DNA of 64,000 nt from NCBI GenBank assembly GCA_902780915.1, contig CACZHK010000004.1, positions 1-64,000 on the forward strand. Direction: 5' to 3'. Below, piece by piece: positions 48,941 through 59,100 of this stretch. Within the stretch, counting starts at the first letter, position 1, and every line of letters starts with the position of its first letter. The notes under the pieces were generated by a model. The model saw only the letters and a program-made list of their open reading frames with translations. It searched no databases and was not told where the DNA came from. A program made the translations under genes and the position numbers. The stretch comes from Pseudoselenomonas ruminantium. GTDB lineage: Bacteria > Bacillota > Negativicutes > Selenomonadales > Selenomonadaceae.

Positions 48941-49115
48941 CGTTTTGGATTGGGTGTCAATGACTTAATAGGGAAGCCGGTAGAAGCCGGCGCGGTCCCG
49001 CCACTGTAACAGGGAGCGGCTCGCAAGTACGTCACTGGGGGAAACCTTGGGAAGGCGCGAAGCTGCTATGAACTGGAGCCAGGAGAACTGCCCAATTGAC
49101 AGTCACCGTTAGACC
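48941..49115 (+). promoter_or_regulatory. Cobalamin (B12) riboswitch
   Basis: It shows the conserved blocks in order: GACTTAATAGGGAAGCCGG, GCGGTCCCGCCACTGTAACA, GTCACTGGGGGAAACC, GGAAGGCGCGAAG, and the B12 box AGCCAGGAGAACTGCC (49077-49092). This aptamer binds adenosylcobalamin or a related form and usually represses B12 synthesis, transport or B12-independent genes. Here no such gene follows; a terminator at 49337-49368 and the separate serS promoter come next. Confidence 0.95.
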
Positions 49116-49368
49116 TGCGAGCGATGGGGAGGGGACTTTGTGCATTCTTTAGATATAGCCGGGCAGATGACCTGGCATACATAGAACTGAATGTTTATGC
49201 AAAGCCCTTCTTCCCTGCCGGAGAAGGGCTTTGTGGTGTCACTGCTTATGTCGGAAGGTTTTTCCCTGTGGGAATCCCATGGGGAGAAAGTTGCTCATAC
49301 ATTTCATTCAGTTCTATTAGCCGCCTGCTGGCGGCGAGCCCCGGAGTGATAGCCGGGGCTATTTTTTT
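49116..49368 (+). ncRNA. Gene-less RNA segment downstream of the B12 riboswitch
   Basis: Highly structured: CAAAGCCCTTCT/AGAAGGGCTTTG (49200-49233), a TTCCC/GGGAA stem near 49262, CCGCC/GGCGG (49321-49334), and an outer 13-base perfect inverted repeat ATAGAACTGAATG (49181-49193) with CATTCAGTTCTAT (49305-49317). It ends at a strong terminator. An 88-codon frame from 49124 has no convincing protein character. It is likely the distal part of a riboswitch-controlled small RNA, or a relic of a deleted B12-regulated gene. Confidence 0.5.
49337..49368 (+). terminator. Terminator of the riboswitch transcript
   Basis: AGCCCCGG (49337-49344) pairs with CCGGGGCT (49353-49360), then A and seven T. Confidence 0.9.
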
Positions 49369-49396
49369 GGACTTTCGCAGAAAAACTTGATATAAT
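49367..49396 (+). promoter_or_regulatory. serS promoter
   Basis: TTGGAC (49367-49372), 18 bases, TATAAT (49391-49396). It lies just after the terminator, so serS is transcribed apart from the riboswitch. Confidence 0.65.
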
Positions 49397-49409
49397 GTAA
49401 GGCGTGTGA

Positions 49410-50738
<1,329 letters not shown>

Positions 50739-50751
50739 TTGCATATTATGG

Positions 50752-50774
50752 GGGACGCTTTAAGCGTCCCTTTT
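50752..50774 (+). terminator. Terminator after serS
   Basis: GGGACGC (50752-50758) and GCGTCCC (50764-50770) followed by TTTT. Confidence 0.8.
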
Positions 50775-50837
50775 GGTGCTATAGGGGCTATTGGAAAAAG
50801 GGATTGGGAAGTGCTGTGATTTGCAAAGGAGACATAT

Positions 50838-51533
50838 ATGGCCAAGAAGGTTTACGCAGTGAAAGTGGGCAGGCAGACGGGGCTTTTCAATACCTGGGCA
50901 GAGTGCGAGGCGCAGGTGAAGGGCTTCATGGGGGCAAAGTTCAAGGGCTTCATGACAGCTCAGGAGGCCATGGCCTGGCTGGCAGGGGACGAGACTCCCA
51001 AGGGGCAGGGGGGAATGTTCCTTGGGAGCCCGGGGCAGCAGGGCTGGACGAAGCCCCAAGAAGATAAAACTGCTGCTTATGCAGGGGAGGCCGACTACAT
51101 CATCTACACGGATGGCTCCTGCCTGCGCAATCCCGACGGCCCCGGCGGCTGGGCTGCGGTGCTGACCCATCAGGCTACGGGGGCAGTCAGGGAAATGTCC
51201 GGGGGCGACCCCTCCACCACTAACAACCGCATGGAATTGATGGCGGCTCTCATGGCGCTGTCTGCCGTGCCGGTGGGGGCGCGCGTGGCCCTATATACCG
51301 ACAGCCAGTACATGAAGAATGGTTTCACCAAGCATTGGCTGGAGGGCTGGAAGAAAAAGGGGTGGATAACCTCCAAGGGCACGCCGGTGCTCAACAAGGA
51401 ACTGTGGATGGCCCTGGATGAGGTGTTCCAGGCCAGGTCGGTTGAATTCCACTGGGTCAAGGGCCATGTGGGGGTGGAGGCCAACGAGCGCTGCGATGAG
51501 CTGGCCAAGGCTGAAGCTATGAAATTCATGTGA
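50838..51533 (+). CDS. rnhA: Ribonuclease HI with N-terminal hybrid-binding domain
   Basis: A 231-residue protein. Residues 1-50 form the small RNA/DNA-hybrid binding (viroplasmin-like) domain KVYAVKVGRQTGLFNTWAEC. The RNase H fold (about 90-230) has the acidic active site: D in IIYTDGSCLRNP, E in NNRMELMAAL, D in LYTDSQYMKNG, and D in the ERCDELAK end, with the basic handle GWKKKGW. It removes RNA from hybrids, such as R-loops and primers. AAAGGAG precedes the ATG. Confidence 0.95.
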   Translation: MAKKVYAVKVGRQTGLFNTWAECEAQVKGFMGAKFKGFMTAQEAMAWLAGDETPKGQGGMFLGSPGQQGWTKPQEDKTAAYAGEADYIIYTDGSCLRNPDGPGGWAAVLTHQATGAVREMSGGDPSTTNNRMELMAALMALSAVPVGARVALYTDSQYMKNGFTKHWLEGWKKKGWITSKGTPVLNKELWMALDEVFQARSVEFHWVKGHVGVEANERCDELAKAEAMKFM

Positions 51534-51624
51534 ATTTCCGTAGCTCAAAATTAGTCAATAAGCCTTTACTATTGAGGCTAAAATTGCTAAAATCGAAGGG
51601 TGAGCATATGGAGGGAGGCTGGGC

Positions 51625-52395
51625 ATGGCAACGAGAATACTTGAGTCGGTAGGCAACTTTATCATCAGGCGCTGTGCCGAGCTGGGCACCGTGGTGCTGC
51701 TCTATGCGAGCATCGTGAGGCAGTTCAAGGGGAAGATACGCTGGCGTTCGATCGTTTCCCAGATGTCGCATTTAGGGGTGGATTCCCTGACCATTGTGAG
51801 CCTGACTTTGCTTTTTACCGGGGTGGTCATCACCTTGCAGACGGCGGCGAAGTTCATCGAGTTCGGCGCCCAGAGCACCATCGGCGGCGTGGTGGCCATG
51901 GCCATTGGCCGCGAGCTTGGCCCCGTGCTGGTGGGGGTGGTCTGTGCGGGCCGGGTAGGCGCTGCCATCACGGCGGAGATCGCTACCATGAAGGTCACTG
52001 AGCAGATAGATGCCTTGCGGGTCATGGCAGTGAATCCAGAAGGCTACCTGATTCTGCCCCGCATGATTGCCTGCATGGTGGTGGTGCCCATCCTCACGGT
52101 CTTCGGTGATATCATCGGGGTGGCAGGAGGCTGGGCCACGGCGGTCTATTATTCCGGCATCAGTTCCTACACTTTCATGAACGGCATCCACACCTTCGTG
52201 GAGGTCTTTGATCTCACGGGAGGCATGGTGAAGGCGGTTTTCTTCGGCAATGTGATTGCGGTGCTGGGCTGCTATTACGGTCTGACCTGCCCCGAGGGGG
52301 CAGAAGGGGTGGGCAGGGCCACCACCCGCACGGTGGTGACTTCCATCATCGTCATCTTCATGCTCAATGCCGTGCTGACTTTTATTTTGTTTTGA
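51625..52395 (+). CDS. mlaE: MlaE-family lipid ABC permease
   Basis: A 256-residue inner-membrane permease with about five to six membrane segments. Family strings: GVDSLTIVSLTLLFTGVVITLQ, GRELGPVLVGVVCAGRVGAAITAEIATMKVTEQIDALRVMAVNP and TRTVVTSIIVIFMLNAVLTF. With MlaF and MlaD it moves phospholipid between inner and outer membrane. It is the first gene of the envelope cluster, with GGAGGGAGG before the ATG. Confidence 0.93.
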   Translation: MATRILESVGNFIIRRCAELGTVVLLYASIVRQFKGKIRWRSIVSQMSHLGVDSLTIVSLTLLFTGVVITLQTAAKFIEFGAQSTIGGVVAMAIGRELGPVLVGVVCAGRVGAAITAEIATMKVTEQIDALRVMAVNPEGYLILPRMIACMVVVPILTVFGDIIGVAGGWATAVYYSGISSYTFMNGIHTFVEVFDLTGGMVKAVFFGNVIAVLGCYYGLTCPEGAEGVGRATTRTVVTSIIVIFMLNAVLTFILF

Positions 52396-52410
52396 TGGAT
52401 TTTAGCTGTT

Positions 52411-53160
52411 ATGATAGAATTAGTTGATGTTTGCAAGTCTTTTGACAAGAGTGAGGCTCTGAAGCATATCAACCTCTCCATCAGGGAGGGGGAGACGCTT
52501 GCCATCATTGGCGGCTCCGGCTCCGGCAAGAGCACCCTCCTGCGGCTGCTCATCGGCCTTATCCGCCCTACCTCCGGCCAGATTCTGGTGCGGGGGCGGG
52601 ATGTGGCAGGACTGAGCGAAGCGGAGTGGGATGAAATCCGCTTGCGCATGGGAATGGTTTTCCAGTATTCAGCCCTCTTCGATTCCATGACGGTGGGGGA
52701 CAATGTGGCCTTCGGCCTCAGGGAGCACACTGACAAGAGCGAAGCGGAAATAGGCCGCATAGTGAAGGAAAAGCTGGCTCTGGTGGGCCTGGAGGGTGTG
52801 GAGCAGATGATGCCCAACGAGCTTTCCGGCGGCATGAAGAAGCGGGTGGGACTGGCCAGGGCCATTGCCTGCGAGCCTTCGGTGATCTTCTATGATGAGC
52901 CAAGTTCAGGGCTTGATCCCATCATGACCGCCCGCATAGATGAACTCATAGTGAATACCCAGAGAAAGCTGGGCGTGACTTCGGTGGTGGTCACCCACGA
53001 TATGGCCAGTGCCTGCCGCATAGCAGACCGCATAGCCATGATTTACCAAGGGGAGCTTATCGCCGCGGATACGGTGGAAAAATTCAAGCAGATAAATGAT
53101 GACAGGGTGCAGGCGTTCTTCAGGACACTGAGCGTTGCAGAGAAGGAGGGAGTGGCATGA
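52411..53160 (+). CDS. mlaF: MlaF-family lipid ABC ATPase
   Basis: A 249-residue ATPase with Walker A GGSGSGKST, signature NELSGGMKKRVGLARAIA, Walker B VIFYDEPSSGLDP and the switch His in VVTHDM. It lies 15 bases after mlaE and overlaps mlaD by 4 bases. It energises lipid movement by MlaE. Confidence 0.95.
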   Translation: MIELVDVCKSFDKSEALKHINLSIREGETLAIIGGSGSGKSTLLRLLIGLIRPTSGQILVRGRDVAGLSEAEWDEIRLRMGMVFQYSALFDSMTVGDNVAFGLREHTDKSEAEIGRIVKEKLALVGLEGVEQMMPNELSGGMKKRVGLARAIACEPSVIFYDEPSSGLDPIMTARIDELIVNTQRKLGVTSVVVTHDMASACRIADRIAMIYQGELIAADTVEKFKQINDDRVQAFFRTLSVAEKEGVA

Positions 53161-54449
53161 GCACAGAGGCTAAGGTGGGAGCCTTTACCCTGGCAGGGCT
53201 GGCACTCCTGGTGTCGGCAGTGCTGCTCCTTTCGGGAGTGAGCCTGGGAGGCAGCAAGGGGTACGCCCTCTATGTGGGCTTCCGTCAGGTGGTGGGCATC
53301 GAGCCACAGTCCACCGTGCGACTTTCCGGTGTGCCCGTGGGAGCTGTGCGGAAGGTAGCCAATGACGGTGGCGGCGTGACTGTCACCCTGGATATCGATG
53401 GTGATGTGAAGATTCCCCGAGGTTCCCGGGTCACTATCGGCTCGGCCGGAGTCATGGGGGAGAAGTTCATCAATATCCTGCCTGCCGGAGCCGAGAATGG
53501 CTATGTGGCTGATGGAGATTATCTCATAGGTGAAGATGAGAAGGGCATGGATACTCTGATGGATGGGATTGACAAGACCCTGGGGCAAGTGCAGGAACTT
53601 CTGAATTCCGTCAATGATGTCCTGGGCAACAAGGACTTGCAGCGCTCGCTGGTGCAGAGCATGGTGAACATCCAGGACGTGACCAAGCGGCTGGATCGCA
53701 CCATGGCGGTGCTGGAAAATCTGGCTGTGAGCAATCAGGGGCAGGTTGCTTCCATCATCACTCAGCTGAACTCCGCTACGGCTGGCATGGATCGCACCAT
53801 GCAGAGCGTGGAGGCCATGATGAAGAATCTGGAGACCGTGGGGGCTGATCCCCAGACGGCAGAGAATCTGCGCGAGACCCTCAGCAATATAACCGACGCT
53901 TCAGCCAGGGTGGTGCGCATCACTCAGGGGCTGGAAAATGTGATAGCTGACGAAAAGACCCAGGAGGATCTCAAGGCCACCATCCACAATGCCCGGCAGC
54001 TTACGGAGAGGGCCGATGGCATGCTGAAGAAGGTCAGCGAGATTGAGGTAAGGCCCCAGGCAGATGTGCTCTACAGCGGCGGGGCCCATGACTGGAAGAC
54101 AGACCTGAACGTAAATGTAGGCCAGAAGAACGGCCCGTATCTGCGCTTGGGCGTGGATGACATTGGGGATGAGAATAAACTCAATGCCCAGATAGGCAAG
54201 AAGTTCGCCAAGGGGAACTTCGGCTTCCGGGGCGGCGTGGTGAATGGCAAGGCAGGGGTTGGCCTGGATGTCTATGGCGGCAAGCGCTTCCAGATGTCCG
54301 TGGAGGGCTATGACCCCAATGATATGCAGCTGAGGCTGGATGCTTCCTACGATATCACAGGGAACGGCACCGCCCTGGCGGCCCAGTGGGACCATGTCAA
54401 TGACAGCGACAGGCGCCGTGCCTATTTCGGCATCAGGCAGAGTTTTTAA
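53157..54449 (+). CDS. mlaD: MlaD-type MCE protein with C-terminal beta-barrel-like domain
   Basis: A 430-residue protein, about twice the length of proteobacterial MlaD. Order: N-terminal membrane anchor (about 8-28), one MCE domain (about 38-120, YVGFRQVVGIEPQSTVRLSGVPVGAV), a long helical region (about 125-295), then about 130 residues of amphipathic strands ending in FGIRQSF, like an outer-membrane barrel. A fused barrel of this sort, bridging the periplasm, has been described for Veillonella parvula, another Negativicute. It should form the conduit for phospholipid. Coupled to mlaF. Confidence 0.88.
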   Translation: MSTEAKVGAFTLAGLALLVSAVLLLSGVSLGGSKGYALYVGFRQVVGIEPQSTVRLSGVPVGAVRKVANDGGGVTVTLDIDGDVKIPRGSRVTIGSAGVMGEKFINILPAGAENGYVADGDYLIGEDEKGMDTLMDGIDKTLGQVQELLNSVNDVLGNKDLQRSLVQSMVNIQDVTKRLDRTMAVLENLAVSNQGQVASIITQLNSATAGMDRTMQSVEAMMKNLETVGADPQTAENLRETLSNITDASARVVRITQGLENVIADEKTQEDLKATIHNARQLTERADGMLKKVSEIEVRPQADVLYSGGAHDWKTDLNVNVGQKNGPYLRLGVDDIGDENKLNAQIGKKFAKGNFGFRGGVVNGKAGVGLDVYGGKRFQMSVEGYDPNDMQLRLDASYDITGNGTALAAQWDHVNDSDRRRAYFGIRQSF

Positions 54450-54551
54450 GAGTGATAATCCCGGCTGGCAGGAACCGGCCTTTTCATAGAGAATAATGAA
54501 TATGCTTGCATATCTTGCAGCGAGATTTTCATTTCAAGGGAGGATACAATC

Positions 54552-56153
54552 TTGAGCAACAAGAAGTCTTTTTATAAAAAAATCACGGCCTTGGTTTTGG
54601 GCGGCCTGATGGCTGCCAGCACTGCTCCTGCATTGGCAGCGGATACCGTGCAGCTTGACCTGGATGATTCTGTGCGGATGGCTCTGGAGAACAACCGCAC
54701 GCTCAAGCAGGCTTTCACTGATGTGGACAACGCCCGGTGGAGCCTTTCGCAGGCTCGCCGCAAGATGGGGCCTACCCTGACTTGGTCGGGCACGGCACAG
54801 CGGGTTGGAGGATACGATTACCAAAATAAATTCGACAATGCCGGTACTGTCAGCATGCCCCTTTTCAATGAGTCCCTTGCGGCTAGCCGCGAGTCGGCAG
54901 GGTACGCCTTGAATGCGGCAGACCTGACGCTGGAGAATACCAAGCAGACTACTGTGCAGACGGCTACCCAGTATTATTACAATATCCTGCAGTGCCGCAA
55001 TCTCATCAAGGTTTATCAGGATAATGTGGAGACACTGCAGGCCCACCTTGACCAGGTAAATGCCCAGTATCGTGTGGGCACCGTGGCCAAGTCTGATGTG
55101 CTGTCCTCTGAGGTGCAGCTGGCAAATGCCCAGCAGTCCCTGGTGACGGCCCAGAACAATTACGATGTGGCGGTGGCCACGCTCAATAACTTCATCGGCC
55201 TGCCCACGGATACGATCATCGAGATCAAGGACGAGCTGAAGTACACCAAGTACGAGCTGGATCTGGATAATTGCACCAACTATGCCCTTTTGAACAGAGC
55301 AGATGGCTTGGTGGCTTATTATAAGGTGAAGCAGGCGGAGGCCGGGGTGAAATCTGCCAAGGCCGGTTATCTGCCTACAGTCAATGTTTCTGCGTCTGAT
55401 GCCATAGCCGGTGAGCGACCCTTCAAAGATGACATTCAGAACAGCGATCGCTGGACAGTGGGCCTCAGCGCCAACTGGAATCTATTTGACAATGGTGTCA
55501 CCTCTGCCGGTGTCCATGCAGCCGAGGCCAGCCTCCTGAAGGCGCAGGAGGCCTCCAGCCAGACAGATGAGCAGATTCGCCTGGATGTGCGCACGGCTCT
55601 CCTGAACCTCAGGGCTGCGGAGAAGAATATCCACACTACCTCTGTGGCTGTGTCGCAGGCAGAGGAAGATTACAAGATTGCCCAGGTGAGCTACAATGCC
55701 GGCGTGGGCACCAACCTCAGCGTCATGGACGCAGAGGAAAAGCTCACTTCTGCCCGCACCAATTACTATACGGCCTTGTACAATTACAATACCAGCAAGG
55801 CAAAGCTTGACAAGGCCATGGGCATTCCGGTGGATTTGGATGCAGTCAAGTACAGCGAGGCGGCCATGGCCGGCGAGACAGTTGCCAAGGCACGCGAGGC
55901 AGGCCGGATCCATGAGGATTCTGTCTTTGAGATTCCCCGTGAGGTTACCAAAGCAGAACTGAAGCAGGGCAAGGATGAGCGCAAGGCCATGGAGGAGGCA
56001 GCCAAAGCCAAGGTGAAGGAGGCAGAGGCTGCCGTCAAGGCGGAAAAGAAGCAGGCGGCCAAGAATGCCTCTGCCGAGGTTAAGGCTGAGCAGGCACAGG
56101 ATGCTCCTAAGGCAGCCACGGCAGATGAGGTCGCAGATTCTCTTGGCAAGTAA
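54552..56153 (+). CDS. tolC: TolC-family outer-membrane channel
   Basis: A 533-residue TolC/OprM-type protein starting at TTG with AGGGAGGA before it. Signal peptide about 1-29 ending APALA. Two OEP repeats: VQLDLDDSVRMALENNRTLKQA to about residue 235, with AQYRVGTVAKSDVLSSEVQLANAQQSL, and a second one to about 440 with AQVSYNAGVGTNLSVMDAEEKLTSAR. The C-terminal 90 residues are a Lys/Glu/Ala-rich extension, unusual in length and probably periplasmic. No adaptor or pump gene is adjacent; its partner may be elsewhere. Confidence 0.9.
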   Translation: MSNKKSFYKKITALVLGGLMAASTAPALAADTVQLDLDDSVRMALENNRTLKQAFTDVDNARWSLSQARRKMGPTLTWSGTAQRVGGYDYQNKFDNAGTVSMPLFNESLAASRESAGYALNAADLTLENTKQTTVQTATQYYYNILQCRNLIKVYQDNVETLQAHLDQVNAQYRVGTVAKSDVLSSEVQLANAQQSLVTAQNNYDVAVATLNNFIGLPTDTIIEIKDELKYTKYELDLDNCTNYALLNRADGLVAYYKVKQAEAGVKSAKAGYLPTVNVSASDAIAGERPFKDDIQNSDRWTVGLSANWNLFDNGVTSAGVHAAEASLLKAQEASSQTDEQIRLDVRTALLNLRAAEKNIHTTSVAVSQAEEDYKIAQVSYNAGVGTNLSVMDAEEKLTSARTNYYTALYNYNTSKAKLDKAMGIPVDLDAVKYSEAAMAGETVAKAREAGRIHEDSVFEIPREVTKAELKQGKDERKAMEEAAKAKVKEAEAAVKAEKKQAAKNASAEVKAEQAQDAPKAATADEVADSLGK

Positions 56154-56177
56154 ATTTTGCTCAAAAAGGGTGGGTTT

Positions 56178-59100
56178 ATGAAGGGGTTACTGAAAGTTGG
56201 GCTGGGGCTGGCTCTTTCGGCTGCGTTGCTGTGTGGGGGAGCTTTCCTTGTCTCCCGCACGGAGACTTTCATGCAGGAAGCGGGCAAAGCAGCTGGCAAT
56301 ATTGCGGCCGCATCTCTGGGCACTGAAGCAGAGGTGGGCTCCATTGAGGTGAAATCCCTTCACGAACTTACCATACATGACATAAATATCTATGACAAGC
56401 AGGCGGAAACCATGCTCCATGCCGATGAGGCACGGGTGGGCTTCCGCCTGCTTGCCGCGTTCAAAGAGCCGTCTGAAAGCGTCGGGACTGTGACCCTGAA
56501 AGGGGTGGAGGCGTACCTGTCGGAGAAAGAAGACGGCAGCTGGAACGTGCAGGATATCATCTCCACCACAGGGGAGGAAAAGAAATTCACTGGCAAGGTG
56601 GAAGTGGAGGAGGCCCGGGTGCGGGTGAACAGCTTCCGCTTGCCGGAAGCTTTGGAATTTGACCAGGTGACTGGCACGCTGGACTTTGGAGATTATCCCG
56701 CCCTGAAGCTGGAGGGAAAAGCCTCTCAAGGGGAGACTGACCTGGAATTTGGCGGCACTATCGGCAGCGACAGGCAGATCATCAGAGTAAAAGCCGGTGA
56801 GGCAGAACTGGAAAAATATTTGCCATTGCTGCCCGCAGGGCTCCTGCCTGAAGAAGTGGAACTTGAGGGGGGGCATCTGAACCGGGCTGAGGTTGCTGTG
56901 GTCTATCAGGGAGGACTGATGAGCCTGACTGGTTCTGCAGACCTCAAAGAGGGGCGCCTGCGGGCTCTGGGTACAGAGGTAGAGCAGATTGAAGGCACAG
57001 CCTTCTTCACTGACAGCCAGGTACTCTTCGATGCCAAGGCACAGGCGGCAGGCCAGCAGGCCAGGGCACACGGCAAAGTGACTTTCCTGGAAGGCACTCC
57101 CTATTTTGATATCGAGGCGGAGTCTGAGTCCTTTGCTCCCTCTGCCATATTGACAGATATACCCTGTCACGGCACGGCAGCTTTCAGCGCCAAGATTGCC
57201 GGTACTGCCTCCAATCCCTTGGTTGAAGCCCAGGTCAGCAAGGCGGCTGGTGAGGCCTATGGCATTCCTTTTGCAGACGCTGGAGCCAAGGTACGCTATG
57301 AGGATGGCCGGGTCTATGTGCAGGAGGCCAGGGCGAATTCTTTTGGAGGCAGCGTTCAAGGTGAATTTGAGCTGAGTGCCGCAGATTTGTCTTTTACGGG
57401 ACATCTGAAGGGACAGGGCATAGACCTGGCTCTTGCTGCTGCTTCGCTGCCTGACGTTCCTGCCCTGAATGATCTGACAGGCAGGGCTTCCCTTGATGTG
57501 GGCTTCAGCGGCAGGGGCAAGGAGTATGAAAAGCTTGAGGCTTATGGCAGCCTGAAATTGGAGCAGGGAGCTTATCAGGGGCTTGCCCTTGAAAGGGCTG
57601 GCACTTCCTTTGCTTTGCTGGGGGACGCTCTCACCATCGATGCCTGCAGTGTCCGCCTGCCTCAGCACGGCGATGTGGGCCTGGAGGGGAAGATTGCCGG
57701 CCTTTACGGTGACCCGCAGCTGGAACTGCAGCTATATGGCGGCCATGTGGAACTGAGCCTGCTGCAGGCGTTCCTGCCTCAGGCAGACATGAGAGGCAAA
57801 GCCGATTTCAAGGGCACCCTTTCCGGCACCCGCAGCAATCCCGACCTGCAGCTGAGTTTTTCTGCCACCAGGGGGCAGCTTTTCAAGCAGCCTTTTGATT
57901 CTGTGCGCTTCCATGCCAGGGGCAGCCTGGACAGGGTTTCCATAGAGGACTTCTCCCTTATGAAGGATGGCAAGCAGACCTGGTATGTGGAAGGTTTCGT
58001 GGGCTTCACGGGGGAGAAGCGGCTGAATCTCAGGGCAGATACTGTGGGAGTGCGCATGGAGGATCTGGCCGCCCTGGTGGCGCCGGATCAGCCCATCACG
58101 GGCAATGTGGACAATACTATCAGGTTCACGGGAACTTTGGACAATCCCAAGGCTGTGGGCTATATCCATTTCTATTTGGGCAGCTATATGGGTGTCCTCC
58201 TGTCCGGCATGGATGGCGACTACTATCTGCAGGATGGCAAAGTGAGGCTGCAGGACTTCCATATCTATTCGCCCATGGTTGACATGGATGTGAATGGCAT
58301 GGTGGACAGGGCAGGGAACCTGGATCTATTGGCGCAGGTGCATGATATTGACATGAAGCGCATTCAGCACAAGCTGCCCTATGAGGTCAGCGGCCATGGC
58401 ACCTTTGACGGCAATATCCGCGGCAATATTTCTGCGCCGGTTTTCCACGGCACGCTCAATGCTCCCAATCTCACTCTGAACGGTCAGGAAATAAGGCAGC
58501 TCCATGGTCTGGTGGACTATGCAGCGCATAAAGTCAAGTTGTCAGAGTTTGGCTTTGCCCAGGGAGAGAACGGCTACTGCGGCCTGGAGGCTGCTTATGG
58601 CACTGAGGATGAAAGCCTGTCCGGCAATGCCGTGGTGCAGGATTTTGATATTGAGGTTCTTTGCGATCTGCTCAACCAGCATAACGACAAGCTTGCTGGC
58701 AAGGTTTCCGTGGGTGTGCTGCTGGGGGGAACCCTGGGCAATCCCAGCCTGGTGGTGCAGGGAAGCATTGACCAGGGGACGGCGGCAGGTTATGATATCC
58801 GCAATGTGAATTTGAAGGGTCATTTGCAGAACCGCGTGCTTTCGCTGGAGGAGATTTCAGGCCTGCAAGGCGAAGGCATTTTCACCGGCAAGGGCACGGT
58901 GGATTTCAACCATGAGGGCGAGATTGATGCCAGCCTTCAGGCGCAGGATCTTTCTCTGGGCATGTTCACCAGGCTGGCCGGTGTCCAGGCTGATATTGCG
59001 GGCAAAGCCGATATCAAGGCCTCTTTTGGCGGCTATCTCCAGAATCCTTCTGTAGATGCAGAGATCAAGGGGCGGGACGGCGGCGTGGCAGGGTCTACCT

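Noticed and set aside
49124..49390. An 88-codon open frame after the B12 riboswitch
   Set aside because: No ribosome site, it runs through strong hairpins and the terminator, and the protein reads as random; more likely non-coding.
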